A stretch of 64,000 nt of DNA from Theropithecus gelada (GCF_003255815.1 NC_037680.1:18194244-18258243), one strand, 5' to 3'; counted from the stretch's first letter, positions 1-11,425 are shown. Notes: a model not told the origin generated them from the letters alone. Program-made: numbers and translations.

Positions 1-230
1 GCAGTAGAAACTGATTACTAGATCTTTTTGTGGAGAACATAACTTCCCCCTCCAACTTTTTCACCCCAATCAGAGGAGCACACTTTCTGTTTACCTTTTT
101 CCCCTGAAGCAATTCAACTGCTTCATTTGCATACAGAAAACAATGATACCTTCTCTCTCAAAGTAAAAAGTATCATGGTCTGGCAGAAAGAGCACAAGAT
201 TTGGACAGCCTGGAGTTCAGAGTTTTTTGG

Positions 231-232
<2 letters not shown>
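1..232. other. Single-copy flank, no gene seen
   Basis: I see no repeat or coding signal in this interval. An exact octamer ATTTGCAT (POU-factor type) lies at 125-132, but an 8-bp match is expected often by chance in AT-rich DNA and is not evidence of function by itself. Confidence 0.5.
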
Positions 233-272
<40 letters not shown>

Positions 273-553
273 AGATGGAGTCTCCGTCTGTCGCCCAGGC
301 TGGAGTGCAGTGGCTGGATCTCAGCTCACTGCAAGCTCCGCCTCCCGGGTTCACGCCATTCTCCTGCCTCAGCCTCCCGAGTAGCTGGGACTACAGGTGC
401 CCGCCACCTCGCCCGGCTAGTTTTTTGTATTTTTTAGTAGAGATGAGGTTTCACCGTGTTAGCCAAGATGGTCTCGATCTCCTGACCTCGTGATCCGCCT
501 GTTTCGGCCTCCCAACGTGCTGGGATTACAGGCTTGAGCCTCCGCGCCCGGCC
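233..553 (-). mobile_element. AluY SINE, Old World monkey type
   Basis: A complete Alu lies in reverse orientation. A T-run of about 39 (233-271) is the reverse of the A-tail, followed by both Alu monomers and ending in GCGCCCGGCC. Read on the + strand, variants such as GTGGCTGGATCTCAG, CGCCACCTCGCCCGGCTAG, and 'acaggcttgag' where human AluY normally reads 'acaggcgtgag' match what I recall of the cercopithecid AluYR lineage. The long, nearly uninterrupted tail suggests a fairly young insertion. I could not identify a convincing target site duplication. It is non-coding; apparent reading frames through it are spurious. Confidence 0.93.
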
Positions 554-599
554 TGCATTGCAGATTTATTGAAATAAGTGAGATATGTTATGTAAAGTT

Positions 600-1225
600 C
601 TTGTATCAGTAACATAGCAATTTAAATTGGCCCCAATTAATTTCTGGAATCAAACTACCTTTGTTTGAAATACAATCAGCTTTCTGCATCCATAGGTTCC
701 ACATTTGTGGAATCACATTCATGAATCCACAACCATAGAAAAAAAATAGAAAAATAAATGGATGGTTGTTTTGGTACTGAACATGCACAGAGTTTTTTTT
801 GTCATTATTATGTAAACAATACAGTACAACAAATATATGCATAGCGTTTATGCTATATTAGGTATTAAAAGTAATCTAGAGATGATTTAAACTATACAAG
901 AGGATGTGGGTAGGTTATATACAAATCTATTTTATATCAGAGACTTAAGCATCTGTAGATTTTGGTGTCCATGGGGAGTCCTAGCAGCATTCTCCCATGG
1001 ATACGAGGGATGACTACTAACTCCGCCACTTACTAGCCATAAGTCCTTTAGGCAACTTTTTTATCCCCTTTCCCATCCATAGAATGTGCATAATAATGGA
1101 ACCCATCTCTTTAAATGTTTGTTGTTATTAAGCAAACTAATGTGATAAAGAGCTTGTGTCTGTTCTGAAACACTTACTGAGTAAGCCCGCAATAAATATT
1201 AGCTCTTGTTATCTTTGTACTGCTT
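600..1225 (-). repeat. MIR SINE, split by a MER2 insertion
   Basis: The reverse-oriented MIR has its left part at about 600-672 ('tctggaatcaaactacc') and resumes at about 1017 with 'gccacttactag', continuing to 'gcaataaatattagctctt' near 1225. The two parts line up as one MIR once the MER2 element at 673-1016 is removed. MIRs are tRNA-derived SINEs shared across mammals, so the host copy is old and the interruption came later. Confidence 0.75.
673..1016. mobile_element. MER2 DNA transposon (Tigger group)
   Basis: A roughly 344-bp non-autonomous DNA transposon. Its terminal inverted repeats are visible: the left end 'caatcagctttctgcatcca' is the degraded complement of the right end 'catggatacgagggatgact'. 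The interior contains the MER2 landmarks 'gtaatctagagatgattta' and 'caatacagtacaacaa'. TA precedes the left end (671-672), as expected for this Tc1/mariner-related group. Length agrees with the family consensus of about 345 bp. It interrupts a MIR. Confidence 0.88.
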
Positions 1226-1260
1226 CCTTCTACAGTTTTACTTTTAGAATCCAGTACTGA

Positions 1261-1284
1261 TACACACACACACATACACACACA
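1261..1284. repeat. (CA)n microsatellite, short
   Basis: CA/TA dinucleotide repeat of about 24 bp, interrupted once. Possibly polymorphic but short. Confidence 0.9.
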
Positions 1285-2354
1285 TTTTAATATCATGCTT
1301 GCTCTATCCAAGTTCCTGCATCTTCCCAAGGAGAACTATTCAAGTCTGAGCTCCTAGACATTATGTCTCGCTTACAATTTTGTCAAGAAACCTCCCTTTC
1401 ATCCAATAAAGAAGAACACAACATAGTTCTGTTTCCACCCAAATGGCAAGCTATAATAATGAGTTATTAATCAGAGAAGGTTCTGGCATCAGAGATTTCT
1501 ACCTGCAGTAATGGATGACCCAACAGTTAGGTGGGGTGCAGTTGTGACAGTCCAGGGGCATCCATCATCCTAGGCTAGCTGCCTGGAAGTCAATGGCAGG
1601 AGAGCCTGAAAACAGTAGGCAAAATGGCCTCAGGTAATGCACTAAGACTGAGCATGAGGACTCCAGTCCCTGCCTATTGGGAATCTACAGGAATAAACTT
1701 CTTTCTTCTTTTGGAAAGATTAATGGGAACTAGGATACAATGTGGAATTCAGTTGTAGAAAGAAAGCAGCTCACTTTTCAGAACTAGCAACAGACAAAAA
1801 CAAGTAGGATGAATTCCCATTTGTTGCAAGGTGATTCATGAGGTTGCCTTGATTTAGTGAGAAATCCACTATGTATGTAGGCATCTAGATGTGGTAGGAA
1901 TAATACAGAAGAGAAAAGAACTATGTCAACTGTAAAACCAAAAGAAAAAAGTTAAGTAAGGCATGTCTGGAGATGGATCAACATATCTGGCTTAGGCAAT
2001 GCTATATTTAGTGTCTAAGTTTGGAAAGCATTAAGTGTAAGGCTAAGAGCTCAATATTTCTCTTTTAGGAAGTAGGGAGCCATTAAAATTTTAAACAGAG
2101 AGGTGGAATAATGCATGCAGTGCTCTAGAAAGCTTCTCTGATTGTGTACACAGTATATATTAAAGGTGTAAGGACGGTAGTATCAATTAAATAATTCTGT
2201 CAATAGTCCAGGTTTCAGGCAAAAGCCTGTCTTGCATTGTCAAAGTCTAAATCAAAAGTCTTGAAGATATGTTTGGATTTTAGCTGATATTCAGGATGTG
2301 CTAATACAAAAACATAACCAAAATACACCTCTATTAGTTTTTCTGATAGGGAAG
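1285..2354. other. Single-copy DNA, no gene seen
   Basis: About 1.1 kb without a coding signal. The stretch around 2040-2150 ('gggagccattaaaattttaaacag') resembles a widespread ancient mammalian repeat that I cannot name with confidence. The rest looks like single-copy intergenic or intronic sequence. Confidence 0.5.
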
Positions 2355-2905
2355 TTTCTGTCTAATTGTAACTTTGTACCCGTTGACCAAATCTCACGAA
2401 CTCTCCATTCTCACCACACTGCCTAGCCTCTGGTAACCACTAGTCTACTCTCTACTTCCATGAGATCAACTCCTTTGGCTCCCACATATGAGTGATGCAA
2501 TATTAGTCTTTCTGTGCTTGGCTTATTTCACCTAACAAAATGTTCTCTAGTTTCACGCATGTTGCTGAAAATGGCAAAATACATTTTTTTAATGGCCAAA
2601 TAGTATTTCATTTTGTGTGTATACCGTTTAAAAACTTACTTAACCTTTGAGAGAAAAAAGTTTTGGTATTCTATTACACTGCAATGTGACTATGGTTAAA
2701 AACATTGTATTGTATATTTCAAAATAGCTAGAAGACAGGATTTTTAATGTTCTCACTACAAAAAAATATATATATATATGATCATAAAAACAGCTAAATA
2801 CCTTGATTTCATGGTTATATAGCATATGCTTGTATTAAAACATCACACTGTACCCCATGAATATGTACAATTGTTATGTCAATTAGAAACAAAATAAAAA
2901 TCATG
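2355..2905 (+). mobile_element. L1 3' end with 5' inversion
   Basis: Two halves of one L1 3' end in opposite orientations. 2355-2624 is reverse-strand L1 covering the end of ORF2 and the start of the 3' UTR ('cctctggtaaccactagtct', 'tatttcacctaacaaaatg'). About 2667-2905 is forward-strand L1 3' UTR ('gtgactatggttaaaaacat', 'catcacactgtaccccatga') ending in an A-rich stretch. In L1 coordinates the two parts abut with a gap of roughly 25 nt, which is the signature of twin-primed reverse transcription. It belongs to an older subfamily (L1PB/L1MA range) and carries no intact reading frame. Confidence 0.8.
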
Positions 2906-3619
2906 AAGTCCCTGAGAAGTAAATAAATCCTGTTCTTTTGGGTCTGGTTAAGCCTACAGATAACCCTTAAAGGTAAAATAAATAAGAAAGCACACACATT
3001 GAAAACTTCGTAAAATGATAAAACGCGCAACAGCAGTAAAGAGAAAAGAAGAAAGATAAGATATATTACATTACTATAATATGCTGTGAAGTAATAGTTA
3101 CTTTATCTGGTGGACAAAGCAATCCAGCTGCTGAATTTGTTGGTAAGCTACAGATGATGCGTTACTCAATGGTGTGACTATCTATCCTTAACTATGGTCT
3201 GGCAACTAAAGTAATCTTGATTTCTGTAACTGACCTATCCCCTTTCTTCCGAACACTCGAAGATATATATTTCTCTTTTTAAAATATTTTTCAAAGTAAT
3301 CTTGACAATTTCAAAATGTTGATCAATTTTTACTTTTGGCAGAAAAGACAAAATATATAAGAAGGCGCTATGCATTAGCTAAAGAGCGAGTCTACATTTT
3401 ACATCTCTTAGAGTGTCAGGTTCTCTCTCAACTGTTCTTTTGAGGGAAATGCGTTCTTGACCTCCAAAACAGGAAAAAAAATTGGGAAACAAGTGATGGA
3501 CTTACAAACTCAGTGACGAGTTTCCAATCAGGCACCTGGGCATGTTTTAGATTGGCTATAGCCATTATCAGTATGTTGTACTTTGCAGCAGACATGGAAG
3601 AAACAGGATCACATACCAG
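2906..3619. other. Single-copy DNA, no gene seen
   Basis: About 700 bp of AT-rich sequence without a repeat I recognise or a coding signal. Confidence 0.45.
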
Positions 3620-3715
3620 TTGATAGGTACAGCAAACCACCGTGGCACGCGTATACCTATGTAACAAACCTGCATATTCTGAACTTAAAGTAAAATTTTT
3701 TTAAAAAGAAAATGT
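3620..3715 (+). mobile_element. L1 3' terminus fragment
   Basis: Forward L1 3' end: 'acagcaaaccaccgtggcac' and 'cctatgtaacaaacctgca', ending in 'cttaaagtaaaat' and a T/A-rich tail. It is severely 5' truncated, at about 95 bp. The next L1 copy begins immediately downstream. Confidence 0.75.
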
Positions 3716-4037
3716 ATGCCAATTCATCCATCAATGGACATTTGCGTTGTTTCCTATATATCTTGACTACTGTGGATAATGTTGCAATGAATATGGGGGT
3801 ACAAATATCTCTTCAAGATCCTGATTTTAGTTCTTTTGTATAAATGCCCAGAAATGGGATTGCCAAATCATATTTTAATTCTATTTTTAATTTTGGTATA
3901 TACATGAAGTGAGATGTTATTCAGCCATTAACAAAAGGAAAATCTGTGAAATGCAACAACATGGATGAAGCTGAAGAATGTTATGTTAACCAAAATAAAC
4001 AGGTCACAGAAGGTCAAAAAAAAAAAAAAAAAAAAAA
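3716..4037 (+). mobile_element. L1 fragment with 5' inversion and early A-tail
   Basis: The reverse-strand L1 ORF2 segment at about 3722-3895 ('catccatcaatggacatttg' to 'ctatttttaattttg') is followed by forward ORF2 sequence at about 3896-4015 ('gatgttattcagccat', 'atgcaacaacatggatgaag'). The parts are nearly adjacent in L1 coordinates, so twin priming explains the layout. An A22 tract (4016-4037) follows directly inside ORF2-derived sequence instead of after a 3' UTR, so the source transcript may have been polyadenylated early. No intact reading frame remains. Confidence 0.72.
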
Positions 4038-5640
4038 CAGGGTCACATCCAATGAGTCATTCAAGAAGAGACAGGGCTGGAGCAATATTTGTGAAAGTGA
4101 ATCCCATGATGATGTCAGAGATCTTCTTAAAATCATTAGGCTCTCTGGGGTTGGGGCCTAGCATCTGTACATTTAATCAGATCCTCAAGTGAATTGAATC
4201 ATGCTAAAATCTGAAAATTACTAGTGTATCTTTTCCTGACATATATCCTTCTTTTCCTCTTAGGACTCGCTATGTTTTTTCCTCACTAGCTCCATCTGAA
4301 GTATTCAAATTTGTAAATGCCAAATTATATGTATGTCTGTGCTTTTGTGCACGTAGGCACATGTTAAGTCTATAGAAAATCCCTCACCAACTGTTACTTT
4401 GTGCTCTGCATAAAAGGTTCATCTGTTTGGTACAACTTTTCATGTCATATTTTAAGTGATAAAAAGTAGGTAAGCCAACTGGAGAGGACATTTCCCAGGT
4501 TTCCTTGTAGGAGACTGAGAACTTGTAGTTAGGTTCTGACCAATGAAATAGAGGGAGAATTTATATGTAGAATGTCCAAGATTGATTTATAAACTATTTT
4601 TTAACTCTGTCTATGTGTGTCAGAGCCAGTCAATGAGGGACTGTACTATGGAGTCATGACTTGTGACTTGTCTGTCTGTCAAAACTCAATTTCTCTTCAG
4701 GTCCTTGAGGTTCTTAGGTATTCCTAAGTGTTCTCATAATACACAGAAACTTGACTTTTTCACACAATACACTATTCTATGACCCCTTCCATCAGTGTCA
4801 CCCTTCTTCAGAGTATAATTACCCTGGTTAAATTTGCTTGTGTCATTGCTTGTTTAGGTAAAGACTAACTAGTCTGATAAGCTATATGGGCAATGAGAGT
4901 TAATGGCTTAATTTTCTCTCATTATTTAATTAATGTGTTAAGTATTTCTCATTAATTAAATAATAAATGGATTTAAGCTAAGTTCTTTAACTTGAGGCCG
5001 TCTGGAGTTTTTTTCCTGACTTTCTTTCTATCTCCAATTCCCATTAATGCTCAAAACCACACTTTGCTCAAGCCAAAGTCTTTGTTCATTCACCGTACCT
5101 ATTTCCCACTCTAAACTTTCTTCATGTTGGATAGGCTGCTCACTAAGACTCTTCCCCAAATGTAATTCCTTCCCAGACTTCAAGATCTACCCTTATTCTC
5201 AGTCTCCCTTGATAATCCCTAACGAAGGCCTCTCTCTTGCTACATGATACCTCTAATAGGATTTTCCCAATAAATATGTGTTGTCCATATAAGACACACT
5301 AGGCGGTGGGGATATAAGAAGAAAACTCACCTAATCTCTCTCTTCCAGAAATGCATCATGCCATGAGTATAAATAAACAAATATAATAAGAAGAGATGAC
5401 ATATAAGGAGTTACATTTAGTGGAGAAGTGCAATCTATAATCAATTAACATGCAAGGTGTATGACTTTGTTATGCTAGGTATCTATTACACATGCTTTTT
5501 TGAGGTGTACTGTGTGTGGAAATTATGGATTACCCTTTATTAGATATGCCTAGGAATATGTTATAAATCAACTGAAACCCAGAAAGAAACAGAGACAACT
5601 GAAGAGGATATATGTTTTTTAAAGCATCAGAGGAGAATAA
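4038..5640. other. Mostly single-copy; possible LTR-like fragment
   Basis: No coding signal. Around 4480-4590, text such as 'ggttctgaccaatgaaatag' resembles a widespread mammalian LTR-type repeat, but I cannot assign the family. 4910-4970 is an AT-rich stretch with alternating 'attaatt' motifs. The rest is unassigned. Confidence 0.4.
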
Positions 5641-5985
5641 ACTAGTATATATAGGAGTGATGTGCTATTTGTAAGCTTAGAATTCAAGAGGCTTATCCCA
5701 TTTCCACAAACCCTCTTGGAATCTGCCTGTATCATGCGAACAGGCCCAAGCTAACCTGCTGGATAATGAGACAGAAGACCCAGAACCACTGTCGTCCTGA
5801 TGACAGACACTGGCCAGACCCCCTACCAACTGATCAAAGACACAAGAGCAAGCATGTCTTGCATCTGCAAAGCCTGTCATAAATCCACAAAATTGCTCAG
5901 TTGCTCCATAAACTTGTTAACAATAATTAATAATTTTTGATTTAGGTCACTAAATATGGAGTGGTTTGTTACTCAGCAAACACCA
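5640..5985 (+). mobile_element. Probable old MLT1-type LTR
   Basis: The 3' part reads 'aataattaataatttttgat', then 'taggtcactaaatatggag' and 'gtggtttgttactcagcaa'. I recognise this as the decayed end of an older MLT1-group (ERVL-MaLR) LTR. The upstream 'gaacaggcccaagctaacct' fits the body of such an element. Limits are approximate and no target duplication was identified. Confidence 0.5.
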
Positions 5986-6054
5986 AACATTAACTTATAT
6001 ATTTGATTAGTAGTTTAAAGGGCTTAAAGTGGGAAGAAATGATATAATAATAAT

Positions 6055-6260
6055 TATTAGTAATAGCTTGCATTTACTGAGCATTTACTATATGTGAATT
6101 ATTGTTTGTATATGTATTGAATGATACTGTGGGTGTGAGTGTCCCCTGAAAACCACCCTGAATGGTAATACATTATTCTTCTCCTCTTTATAGATGAGGA
6201 AACTCAGACCAAAAGTAGTTAAGTAATCTGAACTAACACGAAAAGCTCTAAAAGAGCAAA
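6055..6260 (+). repeat. MIR SINE
   Basis: Forward MIR: 'tagcttgcatttactgagca' at the left, 'tatagatgaggaaactcag' in the middle and 'gttaagtaatctgaac' to the right, all standard MIR core and 3' landmarks. Confidence 0.78.
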
Positions 6261-6884
6261 GTCAGCATTTGAAGCAACCTTCTTATTTCCTGTCTTTGTA
6301 ACATCTGTCTTGTATCTTGTATTGCCTTTTAGTAAAAGGAGCAGATCAGAACTAATGTCAACATGTGTTAAGATGCTCCTTTAATGTGCTTCTCTTGGAT
6401 GTTCTCACTAATTTCTGTGACTTGTTAATGAATCATATAAGCCTTAATATGCCAAATACCTGTGACTAATTCCATTTTTTAAGAAACATAGTTCCCATCT
6501 CAGTCTCTTGTTTTATTTACTTAATCCAGAAGAGAGATACTGATGAAAGTTTTATGCCCAATGGTGAAACATGGAGGAAGACTTTGGAACAGGCTGAGAT
6601 TGAGGTTCTTGAATACATGGTTGTACGGGTAGAACTTTTCTGCCTTTACCCAAGGCAGCCCCTAATATTCACTAAGGTAGCTCTGAAGCTTTGAGACAAC
6701 CAGGTAACAATAGTGACATTTTTCATAAGTGGAAACTAGTATGGCATATAGGTCATTCCAATACTCAGAAATTAATGTTCTGTTTCCTTTTTAACACATA
6801 ACAATTTTACTGGAGTTATAGTTGATGTCTATTTAAAGGAGTTTTCTAAGGGCATCCTGCGGGCATGTTAGTTGTCTAGGTATT

Positions 6885-7354
6885 TTTTAATGTTATTTTT
6901 TTGAGGTACAGTTTCTATATAGGTGCACAATTTCATGCATTTTACTAAATGTATACAGTCATCTAACCACAAGTACAGCCCCTGGAAAACACTGATTGAT
7001 TTCTGTCCCTATAGTTTTGCCTATTGTGGAATGTCACGTATGCAGAACCATATGGTAGTAGCTATCAGTGACTGCCTTCTTTCACTTAGCACAATGCTTT
7101 TGTGTGACAACCACATCACCCACATTGTGACATGGATCAACAGTTTGCTGTTTTCATTATGGAGCAGTGTTTCATTTTATGGATGTACCACAATGTGTTT
7201 GTTCATCCCCCAATTAAGACATTTCTATTGCTTCCATTTTTTTGTGATTATGAACAAGGCTTCCATCTATAAACGTCTATATACAGATCTTTGTGTAGAC
7301 AAGTTTTCAATTTGGGGAGAGTAAACATGTAAGCATTAGATTTCTAGGTTACGG
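6885..7354 (-). mobile_element. L1M fragment, part 1 (antisense)
   Basis: Reverse-strand ancient L1 sequence near the end of ORF2 and the 3' UTR: 'gttttgcctattgtggaatg', 'cttctttcacttagcacaat', 'tggatgtaccacaatgtg'. It is heavily decayed. Open frames through it are accidental. It is cut at 7354 by an MLT1 LTR and resumes for a short distance after 7734. Confidence 0.8.
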
Positions 7355-7733
7355 TATTATGGACTGAATGTTTGTGTCCCCTCAGAAACAATCATGTGTT
7401 AAAGCCATAACCTTCACTGTGAAGGTATTAGAAGGTGGGTCTTTGAGTTGGGGGTGTAATTAGGTTTAGATAAGGTCATAAGTGTGGAACTCCCATGACG
7501 GCATTAACGTACTTAAGAGAATACAAAGTGACATCAGAACTTCCTCTCTCTTCCATGGGAGCACACATCAAGAAGAACATCTGCAAGCCAGAAAGAGGGC
7601 CCTCATCAAGAACTGAATCTGCCAGCACCTTGGTCTTAGACTTTCCATATTCCAGCACTGTGAGAAATAAATGTCTGTTGTTTAAGCCACTCAGTCTGGC
7701 ATTTTGTTATAGCAGCCTGAGCTTACTAAGACA
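7355..7733 (+). mobile_element. MLT1 solo LTR (ERVL-MaLR)
   Basis: A full-length 379-bp LTR, starting at 'tattatggactgaatgtttg' (ancestral TGTTATGG, G to A) and ending at 'ttactaagaca'. Internal landmarks include 'gtaattaggtttagataagg', 'gagaaataaatgtctgttg' and 'gtttaagccactcagtctg'. Flanking pentamers tacgg (7350-7354) and tatgg (7734-7738) form a target duplication with one C/T difference. No internal sequence is present, so it is a solo LTR left by LTR-LTR recombination. Confidence 0.9.
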
Positions 7734-8050
7734 TATGGTAAGTATACATTTTATGTAGATTTTTGACATACTTATCTTTTAATTTTTCTGTGGAGGCCCA
7801 ATTCACTCACTTTCATCAATTATATTTTATTTGTACCTGAAATTTTAAATCTTTTCAAAAGTAAATTATAAATTTTTAAATATATTCTAATTTTGCTTGC
7901 TATATTAATACTCCCAAATAACTCTTAAATTCAAACATATGATCTACACCATATGCCAAATACATGTGAAAAATTCCATTATTTAATAAAGAATTATATA
8001 TTACTTTATTTTCTCCCAAATATTTAATTTATATGTTAAAACTTATGCTT
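7734..8050 (-). mobile_element. L1M fragment, part 2, fading into AT-rich DNA
   Basis: The first bases, 'tatggtaagtatacatttta', continue the antisense L1 interrupted at 7354. Recognisable L1 similarity fades after about 50 bp. The remainder is AT-rich and unassigned. Confidence 0.45.
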
Positions 8051-8192
8051 CACATGCTGAAACCAAAGTAAACATCCTATGAAAGACAGTGGCAGGTAGG
8101 ATTAGTGGAAGAAGAAACTTACATAAATGTAAAATTTAATCAATCCTTCTTCACGAGGGCCTAATTTAATCAATGCACCTGCAGTTGATTGC

Positions 8193-8242
8193 TACCTTTT
8201 AATGTGTATATCATATATACCTTTTAATGTGTATATCATATA
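8193..8242. repeat. Exact 25-bp tandem duplication
   Basis: Two identical 25-bp units lie head to tail at 8193-8217 and 8218-8242. Each begins 'taccttttaatgtgtat'. No mismatch is visible, so the duplication is probably recent or possibly polymorphic in copy number. Confidence 0.95.
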
Positions 8243-8710
8243 TCACACACGGAGTGAGGGGAAGGCACATCACTGTTGCACCTTGAAATATGAATAAAGA
8301 GATAAAAATAGAAAAGAGAAAAAAATGAGTTAGATGATTACAGCATTTTGCAGGAAGCTAGCCAGACAGGCCCTAACTATATTTTAGATCTATTGAATTA
8401 AATCATAAATGAGTCATTGTCTGGGAGAATAATTTATAGTAAAGTATCAACTTGACTTTGTTGGCATAGAAATTACTGGTATAATGCATTCTATAGCAAT
8501 CAGGACAAAACATGTATTTGGAGTGCACTTATATCCTAAAGGAAAGGTAGAGAGTGCTCTGCAGAAGGAAAGAATAACAAAATGGATACCATTAGAATAA
8601 ATTTCACAAGTTTAAAACTGCATTAAAAACCAGTAATGAATGTATCAATTAAGAGACAGTCAAGAATAACTGCCCTAAAATAGTAAGAAAGCTGATTCAA
8701 TTAATTGGAA

Positions 8711-8782
8711 TATCTGTCTGTCTATCTATCTATGTGCCTATCTATCTATGTATCTATCTATGTATCTATCTATGTATCTATG

Positions 8783-8828
<46 letters not shown>
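8711..8828. repeat. (TCTA)n microsatellite with TGTA variants
   Basis: About 118 bp of tetranucleotide repeat. The left part is a mosaic of TCTA, TCTG and TGTA units. The right part is a pure TCTA run of about twelve units (from near 8780). Pure runs of this length are usually length-polymorphic. Confidence 0.97.
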
Positions 8829-11425
8829 CATAGTAGCTCAGAATAATTCCCTTTGGAAATTGTCATGTTATCCCATTCATTCGGCTTTTGGGTCACAGCA
8901 GATGGTGGAGCCTCTGTGTTCCTTCCCATCCCAGGCAGGATGGAGAGCCAGCATGTTGACTGGCATTGTGACAGCCTGGGCCCTGGAGTTCCTGAAGTGA
9001 TGCCTGCTGGCACTGGATCTATACAGTTATTTTCTAAATGGTTAAGTCTCAGTAGATTCTGATGAACATCTTTACAGGACAATTAGACATATTTTAGAGA
9101 TTGCCATTTGCTTTTCCTTGAAATAACTCTCTTAGCTGCATGTCTGCACTTAAGTCCTGCACATTATAGTCCATTATACTCATAACAAAACGATAACAAT
9201 AATTTCTCCTTTTTCTTCTCACTAACTTTTTGGAACAGGTGACTTTGTCCCTTTATACATGTCATACTCTGTGCTAAATTGTACCTGTATATTATTTCCA
9301 ATCATCATAACTATCCTGTGATTTGTAATTCTTATTTTAAAAATGATAAAGAGAGCATCAGGAGTAGATAATTTGTAATATGTTAAATTGGTTGAATTAT
9401 GTAGTCAGGTCTGTCTTGAGGTTATTTCTGGTGGACACTGTGGACCTTATACAAGAACAATCATTTTTCTCTTCTTCCTCATTAGCAGGTACCTTGATAT
9501 TATTCAGGTATTCTTTTTCTTTCCCCCATTGCAGAAATATAGGCCAGTAACTTTAAAGCATCCAGGACACAACTTTCCTCTGGCTACTTGTGCTAGATAG
9601 GGAATTTATACCTGATTAAGGTAGACTCAACCAGATCAAAGAAAATTATTAATATTCAATGCTGAGGTTTTTCCCCCAATGATTATGAACAGGAAGATTC
9701 TGCCTCTATTGCTCTAGAGCAGATATCTTGTGACAACAAGCAAAACTAGGGTAAGGATGATGCCAACACTCCAGGAATGATGGGTAAGGAAAGACAGCTA
9801 GAAAGAAACATGGACCTTGGTAACACCATTGAGCCACTGACTCAATCAGCACTAGTGCACACCTTTGCTCTGGGCTTCTTTTTACGTGAGATAATAAATA
9901 TATTTGTATTGTAGGCCAGTTTGTCTAGTACTTAAATACAAAAGCATGCTAACTTGTAGCCTGTATAGTGTATTCTCAATAAGCAAACGCCAATCAATAG
10001 CTGTCTCCATCCCCCATACAGAAACACACTAACTCTCAATAGTGTTTCTGTGTATCTCTGTGGAAAAGAGCAAAAGATAGAGCTGTAGCATGTGGCCTAG
10101 TTCAATAGTAAAGCAGTTTAAATAATGATTGCTTGTGCAGGATTCTCATTTTATGGAACTAAGTAAAGCTATATACACATGTTTAGGGCCATGGCCATAT
10201 ATTACAGTTTATCCCTGCACAGAGCTCTATGTAATTTGAAGGCAGCAGCAGAGAAATGATGAAGATTGCTCTCCTGGAGCATAACTGCAATGAAGATATC
10301 CAGAGCTGAAGCCCTCATCACCAGCAAACCACCTAAGGTGAAAGCCTGATAAATTAATTCATCTTGTAGCATAAGGTGGCATTCTTTGCCTTTAAATATA
10401 TTCAGTTTATCTGCCATCATCTGTGGGAATGGATCACTGGGCAAAAAGCTATCCCCAGAAACATTTTCAGATAAGATGATGATTTTTCTCTAAAAATTGT
10501 ATTTTTATGTAAACCACAGCCCAAATATAGTTGAATTGCAGTCAGAGAGCATATTCATCTCCAAATTATGCATCGAGATGCATCTGATGACCTTGAAAGT
10601 ATATCTATTTGGAAGGGTTTAGTGCTGCTCTTAAATAGGTCTATATTTTTAAATACATTATGTTTCCATGCAAAATATAACAAAATATGTGTGCCTATTA
10701 AAAACTTAAAATCAATGTTTCAAGTTTAATGCTATAAAAATGAATTTTCATAAATATGAGTAACAGAGACATGGATGCTAAAGATAGAAAAGCAGTTTTT
10801 TTGTTGGAATACAAAATGCTTATATCACTCTGAGGATTTTTTTATACATGAAGTTCCCCCCTACTCCCCTTAAGCTGCTGAGGCAGCAATGCATATATTT
10901 ATTACTCTTTTCTAATTTTGAAAGGCATGACAACACTTTGGACAGTCCTATGAAAACAGTCATCTTTTAATAGTTGTAAGTAGATAAATTAATTAAAATT
11001 CTTTCCTTTCCCATGTTAAGAAAGCTACTGGTTCTAGGGCATTCATGTATATGTTGAGAGAAATGTTCATAGACAACTAAATTCACATGCAAAACTGGTA
11101 GTTTTTAAATTGTATTAATTGGTATATTGATGTCTGCTATTTTCTTTAAAAAGTAAGTTTTCAGTGAACCCAATTCAGTGTTGTTTTCTACAGCAACTTG
11201 AAAATGGGAAGTTATTTTTTGTTTCCTTTAGTTATAAATTAAAGAACCGTAAGCACTAAAGAAACTTGACTCCTATCTAGTATTTTATTACGTGATAGTA
11301 AGAGAAGGAAAGTAACTGGGTCATCTCATCCTTACATCCCTGAATTTTGAAGATGTCTATAAAGTCCTTGAGAATATGCTGAGCTCAGTCTGTCAGGTAC
11401 CTTTCAAGGAATCTTCACGAAGAGG
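8829..11425. other. Largely single-copy DNA; possible MIR at 9250-9390
   Basis: No coding gene is seen in about 2.6 kb. A decayed MIR may lie near 9250-9390 ('actctgtgctaaattgtacc'). The 10200-10450 stretch shows no repeat signature and balanced composition and could be a conserved element, but this cannot be judged without alignment. Short frames here lack any recognisable domain. Confidence 0.45.

Noticed and set aside
6923..7324. 133-codon forward frame as a gene
   Set aside because: It lies entirely in an antisense ancient L1 fragment and shows no domain.
8711..8828. CRISPR-like array
   Set aside because: It is a tetranucleotide microsatellite with no spacers, in a eukaryotic genome.
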